The translations under genes and the position numbers were made by a program. The notes beneath the pieces were generated by a model, which did not search any database, was not told the DNA's origin, and saw nothing but the letters and a program-made list of their open reading frames with translations. Positions 46,090 through 55,817 of a stretch of 64,000 nt of DNA are shown here, piece after piece. Position 1 is the first letter of the stretch. Every line of letters begins with the position of its first letter. Source of the stretch: Euphorbia lathyris (taxonomy: Eukaryota; Streptophyta; Magnoliopsida; Malpighiales; Euphorbiaceae); the NCBI RefSeq assembly GCF_963576675.1, contig NC_088919.1, positions 45,034,501 through 45,098,500 of the forward strand, written 5' to 3'.

Positions 46090-47395
46090 ACTTTTTTGAT
46101 TGGGATGTTGAACTTATGGAACAACTATTTTTGTCTAGGAATATACAAGAGGTTGAAACTTTCACTGCATTGGGGAAATAGGGTGGATAAAGTTATTTGG
46201 CCTGTTAACCCATCTAGCACCTATACGGTCAAAAGTGCTTATAAACTTGTCGTTTCTTTGGTTGCTACAGAGCAATATCACGTTGAATGAGAGTGGAAAT
46301 CTATTTGGAGAACTAAAGTCCCTTATAAAGTTCGCATCTTCACATGGATGCTTACCCGAAATTGTCTTCCTACTACAATCAACCTTCTTGGAAAAAGAAT
46401 TATGGTTGATAGTCTTTGTGTGCATTGTAATGGGGATATTGAAGACTCTTGGCACTTATTTATTGAATGTCCTATCGCTCGAGAGGTTTGGTGTTTGACT
46501 GGTCTTGCAGATTCAATGGCTGTTGTCGCTCGGAACGCGGACAACTTTTCACAATTCTTCTTCTCTTTACTCTTTAGTCTGTCCAAAATATACTCTAGCA
46601 TATTTTTGATGTTGTTGTGGAGTATTTGGAGATTTTGTAATGACAAATTATGGAGTCGTATCTCCACATCGCTGGAACATATCAAATTCATGGCCATGGA
46701 TACACTCTGTTCTTGGTTAGGGGTGAAACAAATTTGGTAGCTGCATTTCTCTGCCCAACAGGTTACAAATGCAATACAAGCGCTGCATTTTTTGCAACAT
46801 CTGTTGAAGTGGGTCTTGGGGCTATTCTTTGTGATGCCTAATGAGGTCTCATCATGGCTTAATCAATAATGCTTCCAAGTTTGCTGGAAGTAAAAGATAG
46901 TGAGGTTTTGGCGTTGATTCAAGCAATGAAGTGGGTAGTTGATGCTATTTATTTTAGTAATGAAGACCAGTCAGAGTTGGTTGGTCGGTGTCGGTCTTTG
47001 CTTCTTCTAAATGACTCTTAGGCTCTGTTCTTTATTACTTAATTTCAGTAACAATCAGTTCAGTTCGGGAATCAGTTTAGTTCAGTAATTTATCATTACT
47101 TATTGTAATTATAATTATTTTTTTCATTATTATTATTATTACTATTATTAGAACCATTATTGATTTTATCAAATTTTTATTTTAATTATTGATATTCTTA
47201 AAGAATTATATTATTATTTCAGTTTCAGTATAATTCAGTTCAGTTCAGTTTTTTCGGTCATAAAGAACAGAGCCTTACTCAGTCAAGTTCGTTCGGAGAC
47301 AAGCTAATGAAGCGACTCATGCTATTGCTCAGTCGGCTCATTTATATCCTTGTCCTATGTTTTTCTCTAAATTTCGAATTTTGTTACTAATATAA
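46090..47395 (+). pseudogene. LINE ORF2 remnant (zf-RVT and RNase H), plus strand
   Basis: After Pack-MULE A the LINE continues: VIWPVNPSSTYTVKSAYKLV, KVPYKVRIFTWMLTRNCLPT, SLCVHCNGDIEDSWHLFIEC (zinc-binding RT region), then an RNase H-like part (CNTSAAFFATSVEVGLGAIL near 46770) and, after the PIF MITE at 47021-47274, VRRQANEATHAIAQSAHLYP. In-frame stops and shifts make it inactive. The Helitron 3' end abuts at 47396. Confidence 0.78.
47021..47274. mobile_element. PIF/Harbinger-type MITE
   Basis: 254 bp with ends GGCTCTGTTCTTTAT and the inverse ATAAAGAACAGAGCC. It is flanked by TTA (47018-47020 and 47275-47277), the 3-bp duplication typical of PIF/Harbinger. Inner repeats of TTCAGTTCAGTT. 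It splits the LINE RNase H remnant. Confidence 0.87.
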
Positions 47396-48000
47396 CTAGT
47401 CAAAAACCCGTGCGATGCACGGGGTATGAAACTTTTATATAATTTAGATAAATAAATAAATTGACATATTTACTTTTAAATAATTTTATATCATGCTATG
47501 AAAAAAATTTATATTATGTATATTTGAAATTAATATATATTTTTTAAATGATAATTCAAATTAAATTGATTTTAAAAATAATTGACTACTTTTTTATAGA
47601 ATTTTAACTAAAGATGAATAATTTATTTATTTTTACAAAATTCAATTGTAGTTTTTAGGAATTTTAATACATTTTCATATTCCAAATATTTTGTGAAACA
47701 ATAATAATAAAATAGCAGATTAATTAAGAAATATATTAGAATATAATAAAAAAAACCAAAAATTGAATTAAACTATAATTAAAATTAAATATTATATTTA
47801 CGATACAAAAGAATTACAATATAGGTTAAACAAAAATTGAATTAAACTACAATTAAAATTAAATATTACATCTACGATACAAAAGAATTACAATCTATGT
47901 TAAAATGGAAGCAACATCAATATATTATTCTATAAACTATTACAATCAATACTTTTCTAATGTTGCATATGAAGAAACTTTATCAATTCAATATGTTACA

Positions 48001-49140
48001 TATAAAAAAATAAAATTCGTAAGAATTAGTCACAAATTCATCTTGATGATAATTATTTTGGTTGATGGAATTTCATGATCACTAAGTATTCGAATTCAAT
48101 TATTCATTCTGCTACAATAACCCAATATATCTAATTGAATCAGTTTAAGATGATGATTTCTCCTATTTTCATCTCGTAATATCTCATCAAGACATTCAAT
48201 CAATTTGTTCTTCATTCTTTCACTATATAGAATATCAGCCATACTCGCAGATATCACTTATTTGACTTCATTAATATTTTCTAATAATTATATATTCTTG
48301 AATTTTGTAAGTAAGAAAAACAAACAAAAGAATTGAAAAAAAATGAAGGGACGAAAAAGATAATTAGGAGAGAACCATCTTCCTCTCGGATTTTTTTTTT
48401 TTTTGAAAATAAGAGAGAATATCGAGACATAAGCGTATAAAGAGGAGAGTGAAAATATTTTATGCCCATTAATTAAACATTTTATTTTTTCTTAATGAAG
48501 TATTAAGTCCATAAATTAATTTTAGTTAAATAGAATTAAATCGCAATGGTAACCACTCAGTACAAAAAAAAAAACGTTTTATAATTAATATGTGAAATTA
48601 ATTATATTAATTAGAATCATTATGCTCAACATTTGAGAATTTGAAGAGATTCAAATAATAATATTTTCTTAATTAATATTTTTCAATAATTTGTCCTATG
48701 ATCATATTTCATTTTCATCTGTTAAAAACTCTTGAAATACTAACAATTTTGTACGAACCATAATATAATAGTTAAAAATTATATAAGCCAATGTTGCAGA
48801 AGCAATTATCTCAATATCTATAATTAATGTACATTTTTAGGATTTTGAGCATCAAAATTTATTTTTATTTACATTGATTTTGAATTCGTATCTAGCATAA
48901 TCCACATTCTTCAAGAATAAACATCTTATCAAGCGAATTAGACGCTTACAATCTCTTTGTCTAGAAAATTGGGAAAAAATAACTTCTTGATAATAATAAT
49001 AATATAACATAATTTATATTGAAATAAACTTCATTGTAAGTATAATATTCCAATATCTCTTTAATATTTTATTTAATATGTCTCAAACTTCAATGGACAA
49101 CTATCGTGTGAAACTTTATATCTATGTGTACTAAAATGCA
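48001..49140. other. AT-rich interior of the Helitron
   Basis: No captured gene or helicase recognised between the Helitron 3' end and the first nested MULE. Confidence 0.45.
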
Positions 49141-49152
49141 TAAAAATAAAAA

Positions 49153-50413
49153 TGGTAAATTCCAAAAAAAACCCCTGTGGTTTGGCCGATTTCCAAAAAA
49201 AACCCATGGTTTGTTTTTACCAAAAAAAAGGAGCGTGGTTTACGCCGTTACCCGAAAAACGGAAAATGAATTAACAGTGTTAAAAATGAGGGGTAAAATT
49301 GGAAATTCCGAATTTTTTAAATTTTCTCTTTTTTCTTTTTTTTCTTTCCTTCTTCTTTTTCTTCTTTTTTCTTTCTTTCCTTCTTCTTTTTCTTCTTTTT
49401 TCTTTCTTTTCTTCTTCTTCTTCTTCTTCTTCCTTCCTTCCTTCCTTCCTTCCTTCCTTCCTTCTTCTTCTTCTTCTTCTTCTTCTTCTTCTTCTTCTCT
49501 CTCTTCTCCTTCCTCTTTTTCTTCTTTTTTTAAATCGGAAATCTCAGATTTCCGATTTTGGAAATCTGAAATTTACAGATTTCTGGAACTCCAGAAATCT
49601 GGAAATTCCAGATTTCCAAAATCGGAAATCTGGGAATTTCCAGATTCGTGGCTTCTACTTGTTTGTTCTAACTGATTTTGGCTCACTTGTGAAACTTCGC
49701 CTCTCATCATAGATTGGGTTAGTTGCTTTTGAATTTCGAATTAGTTGGGCGGAGTTGGCGGGGCGGTGGAGGAGGAGGGGGAGGAGATGACCTGTAGAAT
49801 TGTGAAGATTGAATGTAGAAGAAGAAGAGGACATGGAAGGAGAATCGGGGGAGGATTAAATTATGAAGATTAGAAGAATCAGTGGGTGGAATTTTAACGA
49901 GGAAGATTTGTCGTTCATATGTTTGCGTTTAATATGTTTGTCGTTCATAGAAAGAATTACTTGATCAAACAATGGCGGAAGCGGACCAAACGGTGGTAAT
50001 GGAGGAAACGACGGATATCTGGGAATTTCCGAAGAAATCTGGAAATTTCCAGGGGTATCGGAAATTTAAAAAAAAAATAGAAGAAAAAAAAGAAGGAGGA
50101 GGAAGAAGGAAAGAAGAAGAAGAAGAAGAAGAAGAAGAAGAAGAAGAAGAAGAAAGGAAGAAGAAGAAGAAGAAGAAGAAGAAGAAGAAAGAAGAAGAAG
50201 GAAAGAAAAAAAATAAAAAATAAAAATAAAAAAAATAAAAAAAATCGTTTTTCCAAATTTACCCTTCGCCACGTCAGCATTTTTAACGCCGTTAACCGAT
50301 TTTCCGTTTTTCGGGTAACGGCGTAAACACGCTCCTTTTTTTTGGTAAAAACAAACCACAGAGGTTTTTTTGGAAATCGGCCAAACCACAGGGGTTTTTT
50401 TTGAAATTTACCC
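49153..50413. mobile_element. MULE B, nested in the Helitron
   Basis: 1261 bp. Terminal inverted repeats are of the GGTAAATTCCAAAAAAAACC type with CCCTGTGGTTTGGCCGATTT (B-specific). It has CTT-rich (49320-49530) and GAA-rich (50080-50215) arms and GGAAATTTCC-like palindromes inside. The 9-bp duplication AAATAAAAA is perfect (49144-49152 and 50414-50422). The middle (about 49660-50025) is non-repetitive and more GC-rich, beginning on the plus strand MAEADQTVVMEETTDIW at 49972. It may be captured host sequence; I do not recognise it. Confidence 0.85.
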
Positions 50414-50482
50414 AAATAAAAAATACAATCCATATCAATTAGCTAAACTCAAACTAAAAAAATGAGTGGATTTCAACATGTT

Positions 50483-51400
50483 CCGAATTAGAAAAATTAA
50501 TCTAACTTCAATTAAAACTAAAAATTGAGTTCATAAAAAGCCGAAAATCTAAATTTTAGTTAGAGTTAACAATCAAAACGATAACACCTAGGAACATATG
50601 CTAAAAAAGAATGCAAATATACAAAATCTTTATTTTAGTCATTTTGAAAAATAAATAAATAAAAAAGAAAACATGGATAAGGTAGTGAGAGGTATGGAAT
50701 CTGGACAACGACAGAAATAGAATTTCATCTCTGAAAGATGAAACTATAACAACAATTATTTAATAAAAATGAAACAACAGCACAGTTGAGAAAACCAAAA
50801 ATTGAGTTCATATAAAGCCGAAAATCTAAATTTTAGTTAAGAGTTAGCAATCAAAACGATAACACCTAGCAACATATACTAAAAAAGAATACAAATTTAC
50901 AAAATCTTTATTTTAGCCATTTTGAAAAAAAAGACAAATAAAAAAGAAAATATGGATAAGGTAGCGAGAGGTATGGAATCTGGGTAACGATAGAAATGGA
51001 ATTTCATCTCTGAAAAATGAAACTATAACAACTATTGTTTAATAAAAAGAAAACAACAACACAATTGAGAACAAAAATAACTACAATATATTAAAAAAAA
51101 TCGAATAATTACCTTGAAAAACATAAGAATTTCTTGTAATTTTTGACACTTTTGTGTTTTCCGGTTTTAGTTGTTCATGCATCTTTTATTTCTGTCGGAT
51201 TTCTTCAATTGAAGCTATCAGTTTGGAAAAAAAAAGAAAAATAAAAAAAAGAAAACATGGATAAGATAGCGAGAGGTATAGAACCTGGGTAACAACAGAA
51301 ATGAATCTGAAAGATGAAATTATAACAACTATTGTTTAATAAAAATAAAACAACAACATAATTGAGAATAAAATAACTACAACATATGAAAAAAATCGAA
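50483..51400. repeat. Tandem repeats (~310 bp) inside the Helitron
   Basis: Two near-identical units (about 50483-50790 and 50797-51105, sharing AAAATTGAGTTCATA, CTAAATTTTAGTTA and CATGGATAAGG) and a third partial unit at about 51240-51400. Confidence 0.7.
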
Positions 51401-51409
51401 TATTTACCT

Positions 51410-51988
51410 TCAGAAATATAATACTATCTATCGTGACCAATGAATATAATGGTGGAATACTATCTATCATGCTTTATATAGAAGTTTATTTGTGACTTTT
51501 GAATTTTCTTTGCTTTGTGTTTTTTCATCTTCCCGTAACTCTTGCTTTCTTTTATTATTTTAATTAATTAATAGGCTAGTAATTATTTAATATATTATAA
51601 ATATAGATTTCTTATTTTTAATTAATTAAATATTTATTTTTAATTAATTAAATATTTTTAATCTGATTTTTTACTACGTTGACAACTCATCAAAAAGACC
51701 TCTAAAACACTTCTTCTCATTTCTCTCTGCTTCCGTAATTATCAGAAATATAATACTATCTATCGTGACCAATGAATATAATGGTGGAATACTATCTATC
51801 ATGCTTTATATAGAAGTTTATTTGTGACTTTTGGATTCCTTTGCTTTGTGTTTTTTCATCTTCCCGTAACTCTTGCTTTCTTTTATTATTTTAATTAATT
51901 AATAGGCTAGTAATTATTTAATATATTATAAATATAAATTTCTTATTTTTAATTAATTAAATATTTATTTTTAATTAATTAAATATTT
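51410..51988. repeat. Duplicated Helitron 5' terminal region (~333-bp unit)
   Basis: The unit starting CAGAAATATAATACTATCTA (51410-51743) is repeated from 51744. The second copy is interrupted at 51988 by MULE C and resumes at 53296, running to CTTCCGTAATTAT and the Helitron 5' end at 53401. Confidence 0.8.
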
Positions 51989-53295
51989 GGGTAAATTCCA
52001 AAAACAACCCCTGTGGTTTCATGTTGTTCCAAAAAAACCCTTGTGGTTTGTTAATACAAAAAAAAGGACTGTGGTTTGCGCCGTTACCCAAAAAACGGAA
52101 AATGGCTTAACACCGTTAAAGTGCTGACGTGGCAAGGGGTAAAATTGGAAAAATGATTTTTTTTTATTTTTTTCTTTTCCTTTTCTCTTCTCTTCTTCTT
52201 TCCTGCGTGAGATTCTTCTCTTCTTCTGTTGCCATTCTTTTCACGAATTAAAACAAGAATGAATTAAAACCATTCTTTCCTGCGTGAGATTTTTTTTTAT
52301 TTTTTTCTTTTTCTTTTCTCTTCTCTTCTTCTTTCCTGCATCCCTCGCCATTCTTCTCTTCTTCTGGTGAGATTCTTCTTTTCTCCTCTCCTCCAGCAGC
52401 GATCCGGCACGGCGAACAGCATAAATCTTCTTCTTCCTCTTCGCGCAAACAGCAGAAATCTGATCATTCCAGAAGCAGCCTTCTTCTTCGAGAATCGATC
52501 TGAATTCCTCGAGAATCGACGCCATAATTAAGAAATTCTGGACGTTTTGGTTTGGGCATTTTGGTTCCCGGGATGTTTTGATTTTCCTGGGACGTTTGGA
52601 AATTTCCAGTCACCATAGCTCCCTTCCTTTCCCAAGACAAATTAATCTTCTGTGCCATTTGAAAATCGCGATTTCATTGTCGATTTCTTCCTTTAGCGCA
52701 GTCGTTCTCTCTCTACACAGTTCTTCTTCTGCGCTATTTGAACTTTGCGAATCAATCTCCTGGGATTCTTCTCTGCGTTTGCGATTTTTTGCCAGCACTT
52801 CCTCTGTTCTGAGTTCGCCGTTTCTGTTCAGCACAGTTCTTCTCTTGTGGTTTTTTCCTAAGATATGCGGAGTTATTTTCTGTGGTGTTATTGCTGTGTT
52901 TTGTGGTTTGCTTCCTGAGATTTGCAGAGTTATTTTCATCTTCAACTGATAATCAGTGATTAAAAAGAAAGTGAAAACAATGAAATTAGAAAAAGAAGAA
53001 GATAGTATCTGTAACAAAAGAAGAAGAAAATCCAGGAAGAAGAGAGAAGAAGAAGAGAGAAGGTGGTCATTTGGAGATTTTATTTATTTATTTTAATTTT
53101 AATTTTGTTATTTTATTTATTTATTTTAATTTGGACAATTTTACCCTCTGCCACGTCATCAAAACTAACGGTGTTAAGCCATTTTCCGTTTTTCGGGTAA
53201 CGGCGCAAACCACAGTCCTTTTTTTTGTATTAACAAACCACAAGGGTTTTTTTGGAACAACATGAAACCACAGGGGTTGTTTTTTGAATTTATCC
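51989..53295. mobile_element. MULE C, nested in the Helitron
   Basis: 1307 bp with ends GGGTAAATTCCAAAAACAAC and the inverse, sharing CCCTGTGGTTTCATGTTGTT and CGTTACCCAAAAAACGG with Pack-MULE A. The perfect 9-bp duplication TAAATATTT is at 51980-51988 and 53296-53304. The middle is CT-rich, with direct repeats near 52180-52340, then a more balanced sequence (52380-52960) that looks like a gene leader or first exon. On the minus strand it reads MASILEEFRSILEEEGCFWN from 52525. I do not recognise a gene. Confidence 0.87.
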
Positions 53296-53401
53296 TAAAT
53301 ATTTTTAATCTGATTTTTTACTACGTTGACAACTCATCAAAAAGACATCTAAAATACTTCTTCTCATTTCTCTCTGCTTCCGTAATTATATATAGTATAG
53401 A

Positions 53402-53880
53402 TGTTCCATTCTTACCCGGTTGAAACACATTAATAAAACTTAATTTCCAAAAAAAGTTTTTTCGTGTATTTAAAATTTATAACTTATATAAAAATTATCA
53501 ATTTATTCTTTAATTTAATATAAACTAGTTGAAGATTCGTGCATGGTGCCAGATATAATATTTTATCAAATACTCTAAACTTATTATTAAATTTGAAAAT
53601 ATATATTAATTAACGTTTTGAAATTTTAGTTATTTATAATAGAAGTATAAAGGTTAATTACATAAAAAAAACATTAAAAAATTAAACCCCTTCAAAATAA
53701 TCTTACATTTAAATATATGTAATTTTAAATCTTAATACACATCTAACATCCATTCAACAATTTATATTAGTATATATATGTTTTTTTTTCTGTTTGGTTT
53801 AGATATTTTGCCTTCCTCCTAAAAATAAAATATAAAAAATTATTATCAAAATGACTTGTAAAATTGACAATTAAAGATTA
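53402..53880. other. AT-rich DNA, possible second Helitron end
   Basis: Near 53524 (minus strand ...CATGCACGAATCTTCAACTAG) the sequence resembles the 3' end of the Helitron at 47396 but with a poor hairpin. No other structure seen. Confidence 0.35.
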
Positions 53881-53889
53881 ATTTAGATG

Positions 53890-54310
53890 ATTTTTTTTTT
53901 TTTGAGAAATGCTTGTAATTTCATTAGATAAAACATGAAGAAGTACAACAAACAAAATGTAAGGAATAAAACCACACATAATTACAAACTAAAGCAAATA
54001 CAATATCCACGAACGGATAGAAATGACTACAAAGAGCAAAAAGAGCCCATAAAAGGCACAAAAAACACAAAACAACAATATATTTCTCGTTAATCCAAAT
54101 CTATAGAAAGACAACTGCAATCCAAACTTTATCCTTTAGACCATTCCGAACATTCGGATCTGAATCATCTTTTTTGTTGCAACCACGTAGATTTATTGAT
54201 CTACGGACAAGATAAACCATTTCCGCTCTTGCTAAATCCGAAAAAAGCATAAACGACATAATAAACTGATAAATAGTTCCGATGAAATATATGAACACAA
54301 ACTAAAAAAG
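53890..54310 (-). mobile_element. Poly(A) retroposon, copy 3 (5'-truncated)
   Basis: The A-run is at about 53889-53901 (plus strand T). The body matches copies 1 and 2 in TAATTTCATTAGATAA, ATGACTACAAAGAGCAAAAAG and CAACCACGTAGAT. The hairpin is kept as CGTAGAT-CAATAA-ATCTACG (near 54183-54203), with a wider loop. The 5' part present in the other copies was not found. Confidence 0.7.
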
Positions 54311-54424
54311 CAATAAAAAATATAGAAATCTAACCCGGTGAAATTGAACTTTAAGAATTCAACCTTTAAATTTGTTTAGTAAATTTTAACAAATTAATCT
54401 ATTGAATATTAAGTTTAAAATTAA

Positions 54425-54924
54425 GGGGAAAGTTCAAATAAAACCCATGTGGTTTCACTAATTTTCAGATAAAGGACTGTGGTTTACTTTTTGTAAAAAC
54501 GATGACTGAGGTTTCGCACTTTTAATAATGCTATTAAAACTATCTTTAACGACCTGAAAATGAAAATTTTCAAGAATTAAAGTTGTTCAATGTCATATTT
54601 TCTATGGAACTACATTTTCGATTTTAGAAAATCATCTTTTTTGAAACTTTCTCTCTCTAAACATTAACTTTCTCTCTCTTTACCAAACATCATCTAAATA
54701 ATCTCGAAATAAAAAAAGTTGAAGAATTAAAGTTGCTTAGAATATTAGTAGTTCTTAAAATATTACATTTTTTAAGTTGTTAAGGGTGATTTTAATAGTA
54801 TCGATCGAAAAAGTCATTGTTTTGCTAAAGTTGAAAACCTCAGTCCTCATTTTGACAAAAAGTAAACCACGGTCCTTTATCTGAAAATTATTGAAACCAC
54901 ATGGGTTTTATTTGAACTTTACCC
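54425..54924. mobile_element. MULE-type MITE
   Basis: 500 bp. Ends GGGGAAAGTTCAAATAAAAC and the inverse with ACCCATGTGGTTTCA, distantly like the MULE A-C ends. The perfect 9-bp duplication TAAAATTAA is at 54416-54424 and 54925-54933, the same 9-mer as at the MITE at 19115. Non-coding. Confidence 0.87.
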
Positions 54925-55018
54925 TAAAATTAATTATATGATAACTAATTTATCAAAATATAGGATGTTCCCAAACTTCAAAGGTTTCACCTTTAATTCA
55001 ATTTCATAAATTTCTTAA

Positions 55019-55399
55019 GCCTTTGTTTGGGAGTTTGGAGGTTAATGGAGGTGAGAGTTAAAGGAGGTAATGAAAAAAGAAGGGAAGTGATGGAAAAGAA
55101 AGTTAAAAATTAACCTTGTTTGAGAGTTTATAGGATGTAAATGAGGTTAAATGTTTAACTTCGTTTGGGAGTTTAAATTTGGAGGGGAAAGAATGTTAAA
55201 TTTACTCTGCAGAGACAAGAAATTTTAAAAAAGTTTACGTTACTCCCATTAACCCCCAATTTGGAGGTTAGAGGAAGTAAAGTTTTAATCCCATTAACCT
55301 CCATTTACTCTCAAAAAATAACTCCCAAACAAGTTTAACTTAATACTTAACATTCCATTACTTCTATTTACTCCCATTAACCTCCTCCCAAACAAGGGC
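55019..55399. mobile_element. PIF/Harbinger-type MITE, copy 1
   Basis: 381 bp. Ends GCCTTTGTTTGGGAGTTTGG and the inverse (CCTCCCAAACAAGGGC), flanked by TAA (55016-55018 and 55400-55402). A shorter relative lies in intron 8 of the thioredoxin-like gene at 58363-58539. Confidence 0.85.
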
Positions 55400-55409
55400 T
55401 AAAATAATA

Positions 55410-55670
55410 CTCCCTCCGGTCCACAATAGAAGTCTTTCTAGAAAGTTTTTTTTGTTCCACAATACATGACATTTTGCTTAAATCTATGCACATTAATTTA
55501 CTTTTACCAAATATACCCCTATTTAAGTTGACTTTTTGTCTTGAGAATAGATAAAGTTACTAGTGGATGCAATTATTACAAGGGTAACAAAGTCTTTTAC
55601 TTAAAATTAATTGCATTTCTTAATTAGTGTGCATTAATCTTAAAAAACTTCTATTGTGGACCTTAGGGAG
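55410..55670. mobile_element. Stowaway-type MITE (Tc1/mariner)
   Basis: 261 bp. Ends CTCCCTCCGGTCCACAATAG and the inverse CTATTGTGGACCTTAGGGAG, flanked by TA on both sides. It lies about 150 bp upstream of the thioredoxin-like start codon, within its likely promoter. Confidence 0.88.
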
Positions 55671-55817
55671 TAACAATAAAAAAAATTCAATTTCATAAAT
55701 AAATAATTATTTTCCACGTGGAACTCCCGCCTTCCACAGAAGAAACCAACGGCCACAACAGAGCCCACTCTATTACTCCATAGCTAACTATGGAAACTAG
55801 TCGGAGCCAGGCCAGCC

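Larger units (their letters stand above)
47396..53401 (-). mobile_element. Non-autonomous Helitron, 6.0 kb
   Basis: Minus strand. The 5' end TCTATACTATATATAATTAC is at 53401. The 3' end is CTAG at 47399-47396, preceded at a short distance by the 7-bp stem hairpin CCCGTGC-ATC-GCACGGG (near 47407-47423). The host bases are A before and T after, as Helitrons insert between A and T. No RepHel gene is present. Two MULEs (49153-50413 and 51989-53295) sit inside it; without them it is about 3.4 kb, with internal tandem repeats (about 50483-51100 and 51410-51743). Confidence 0.82.
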
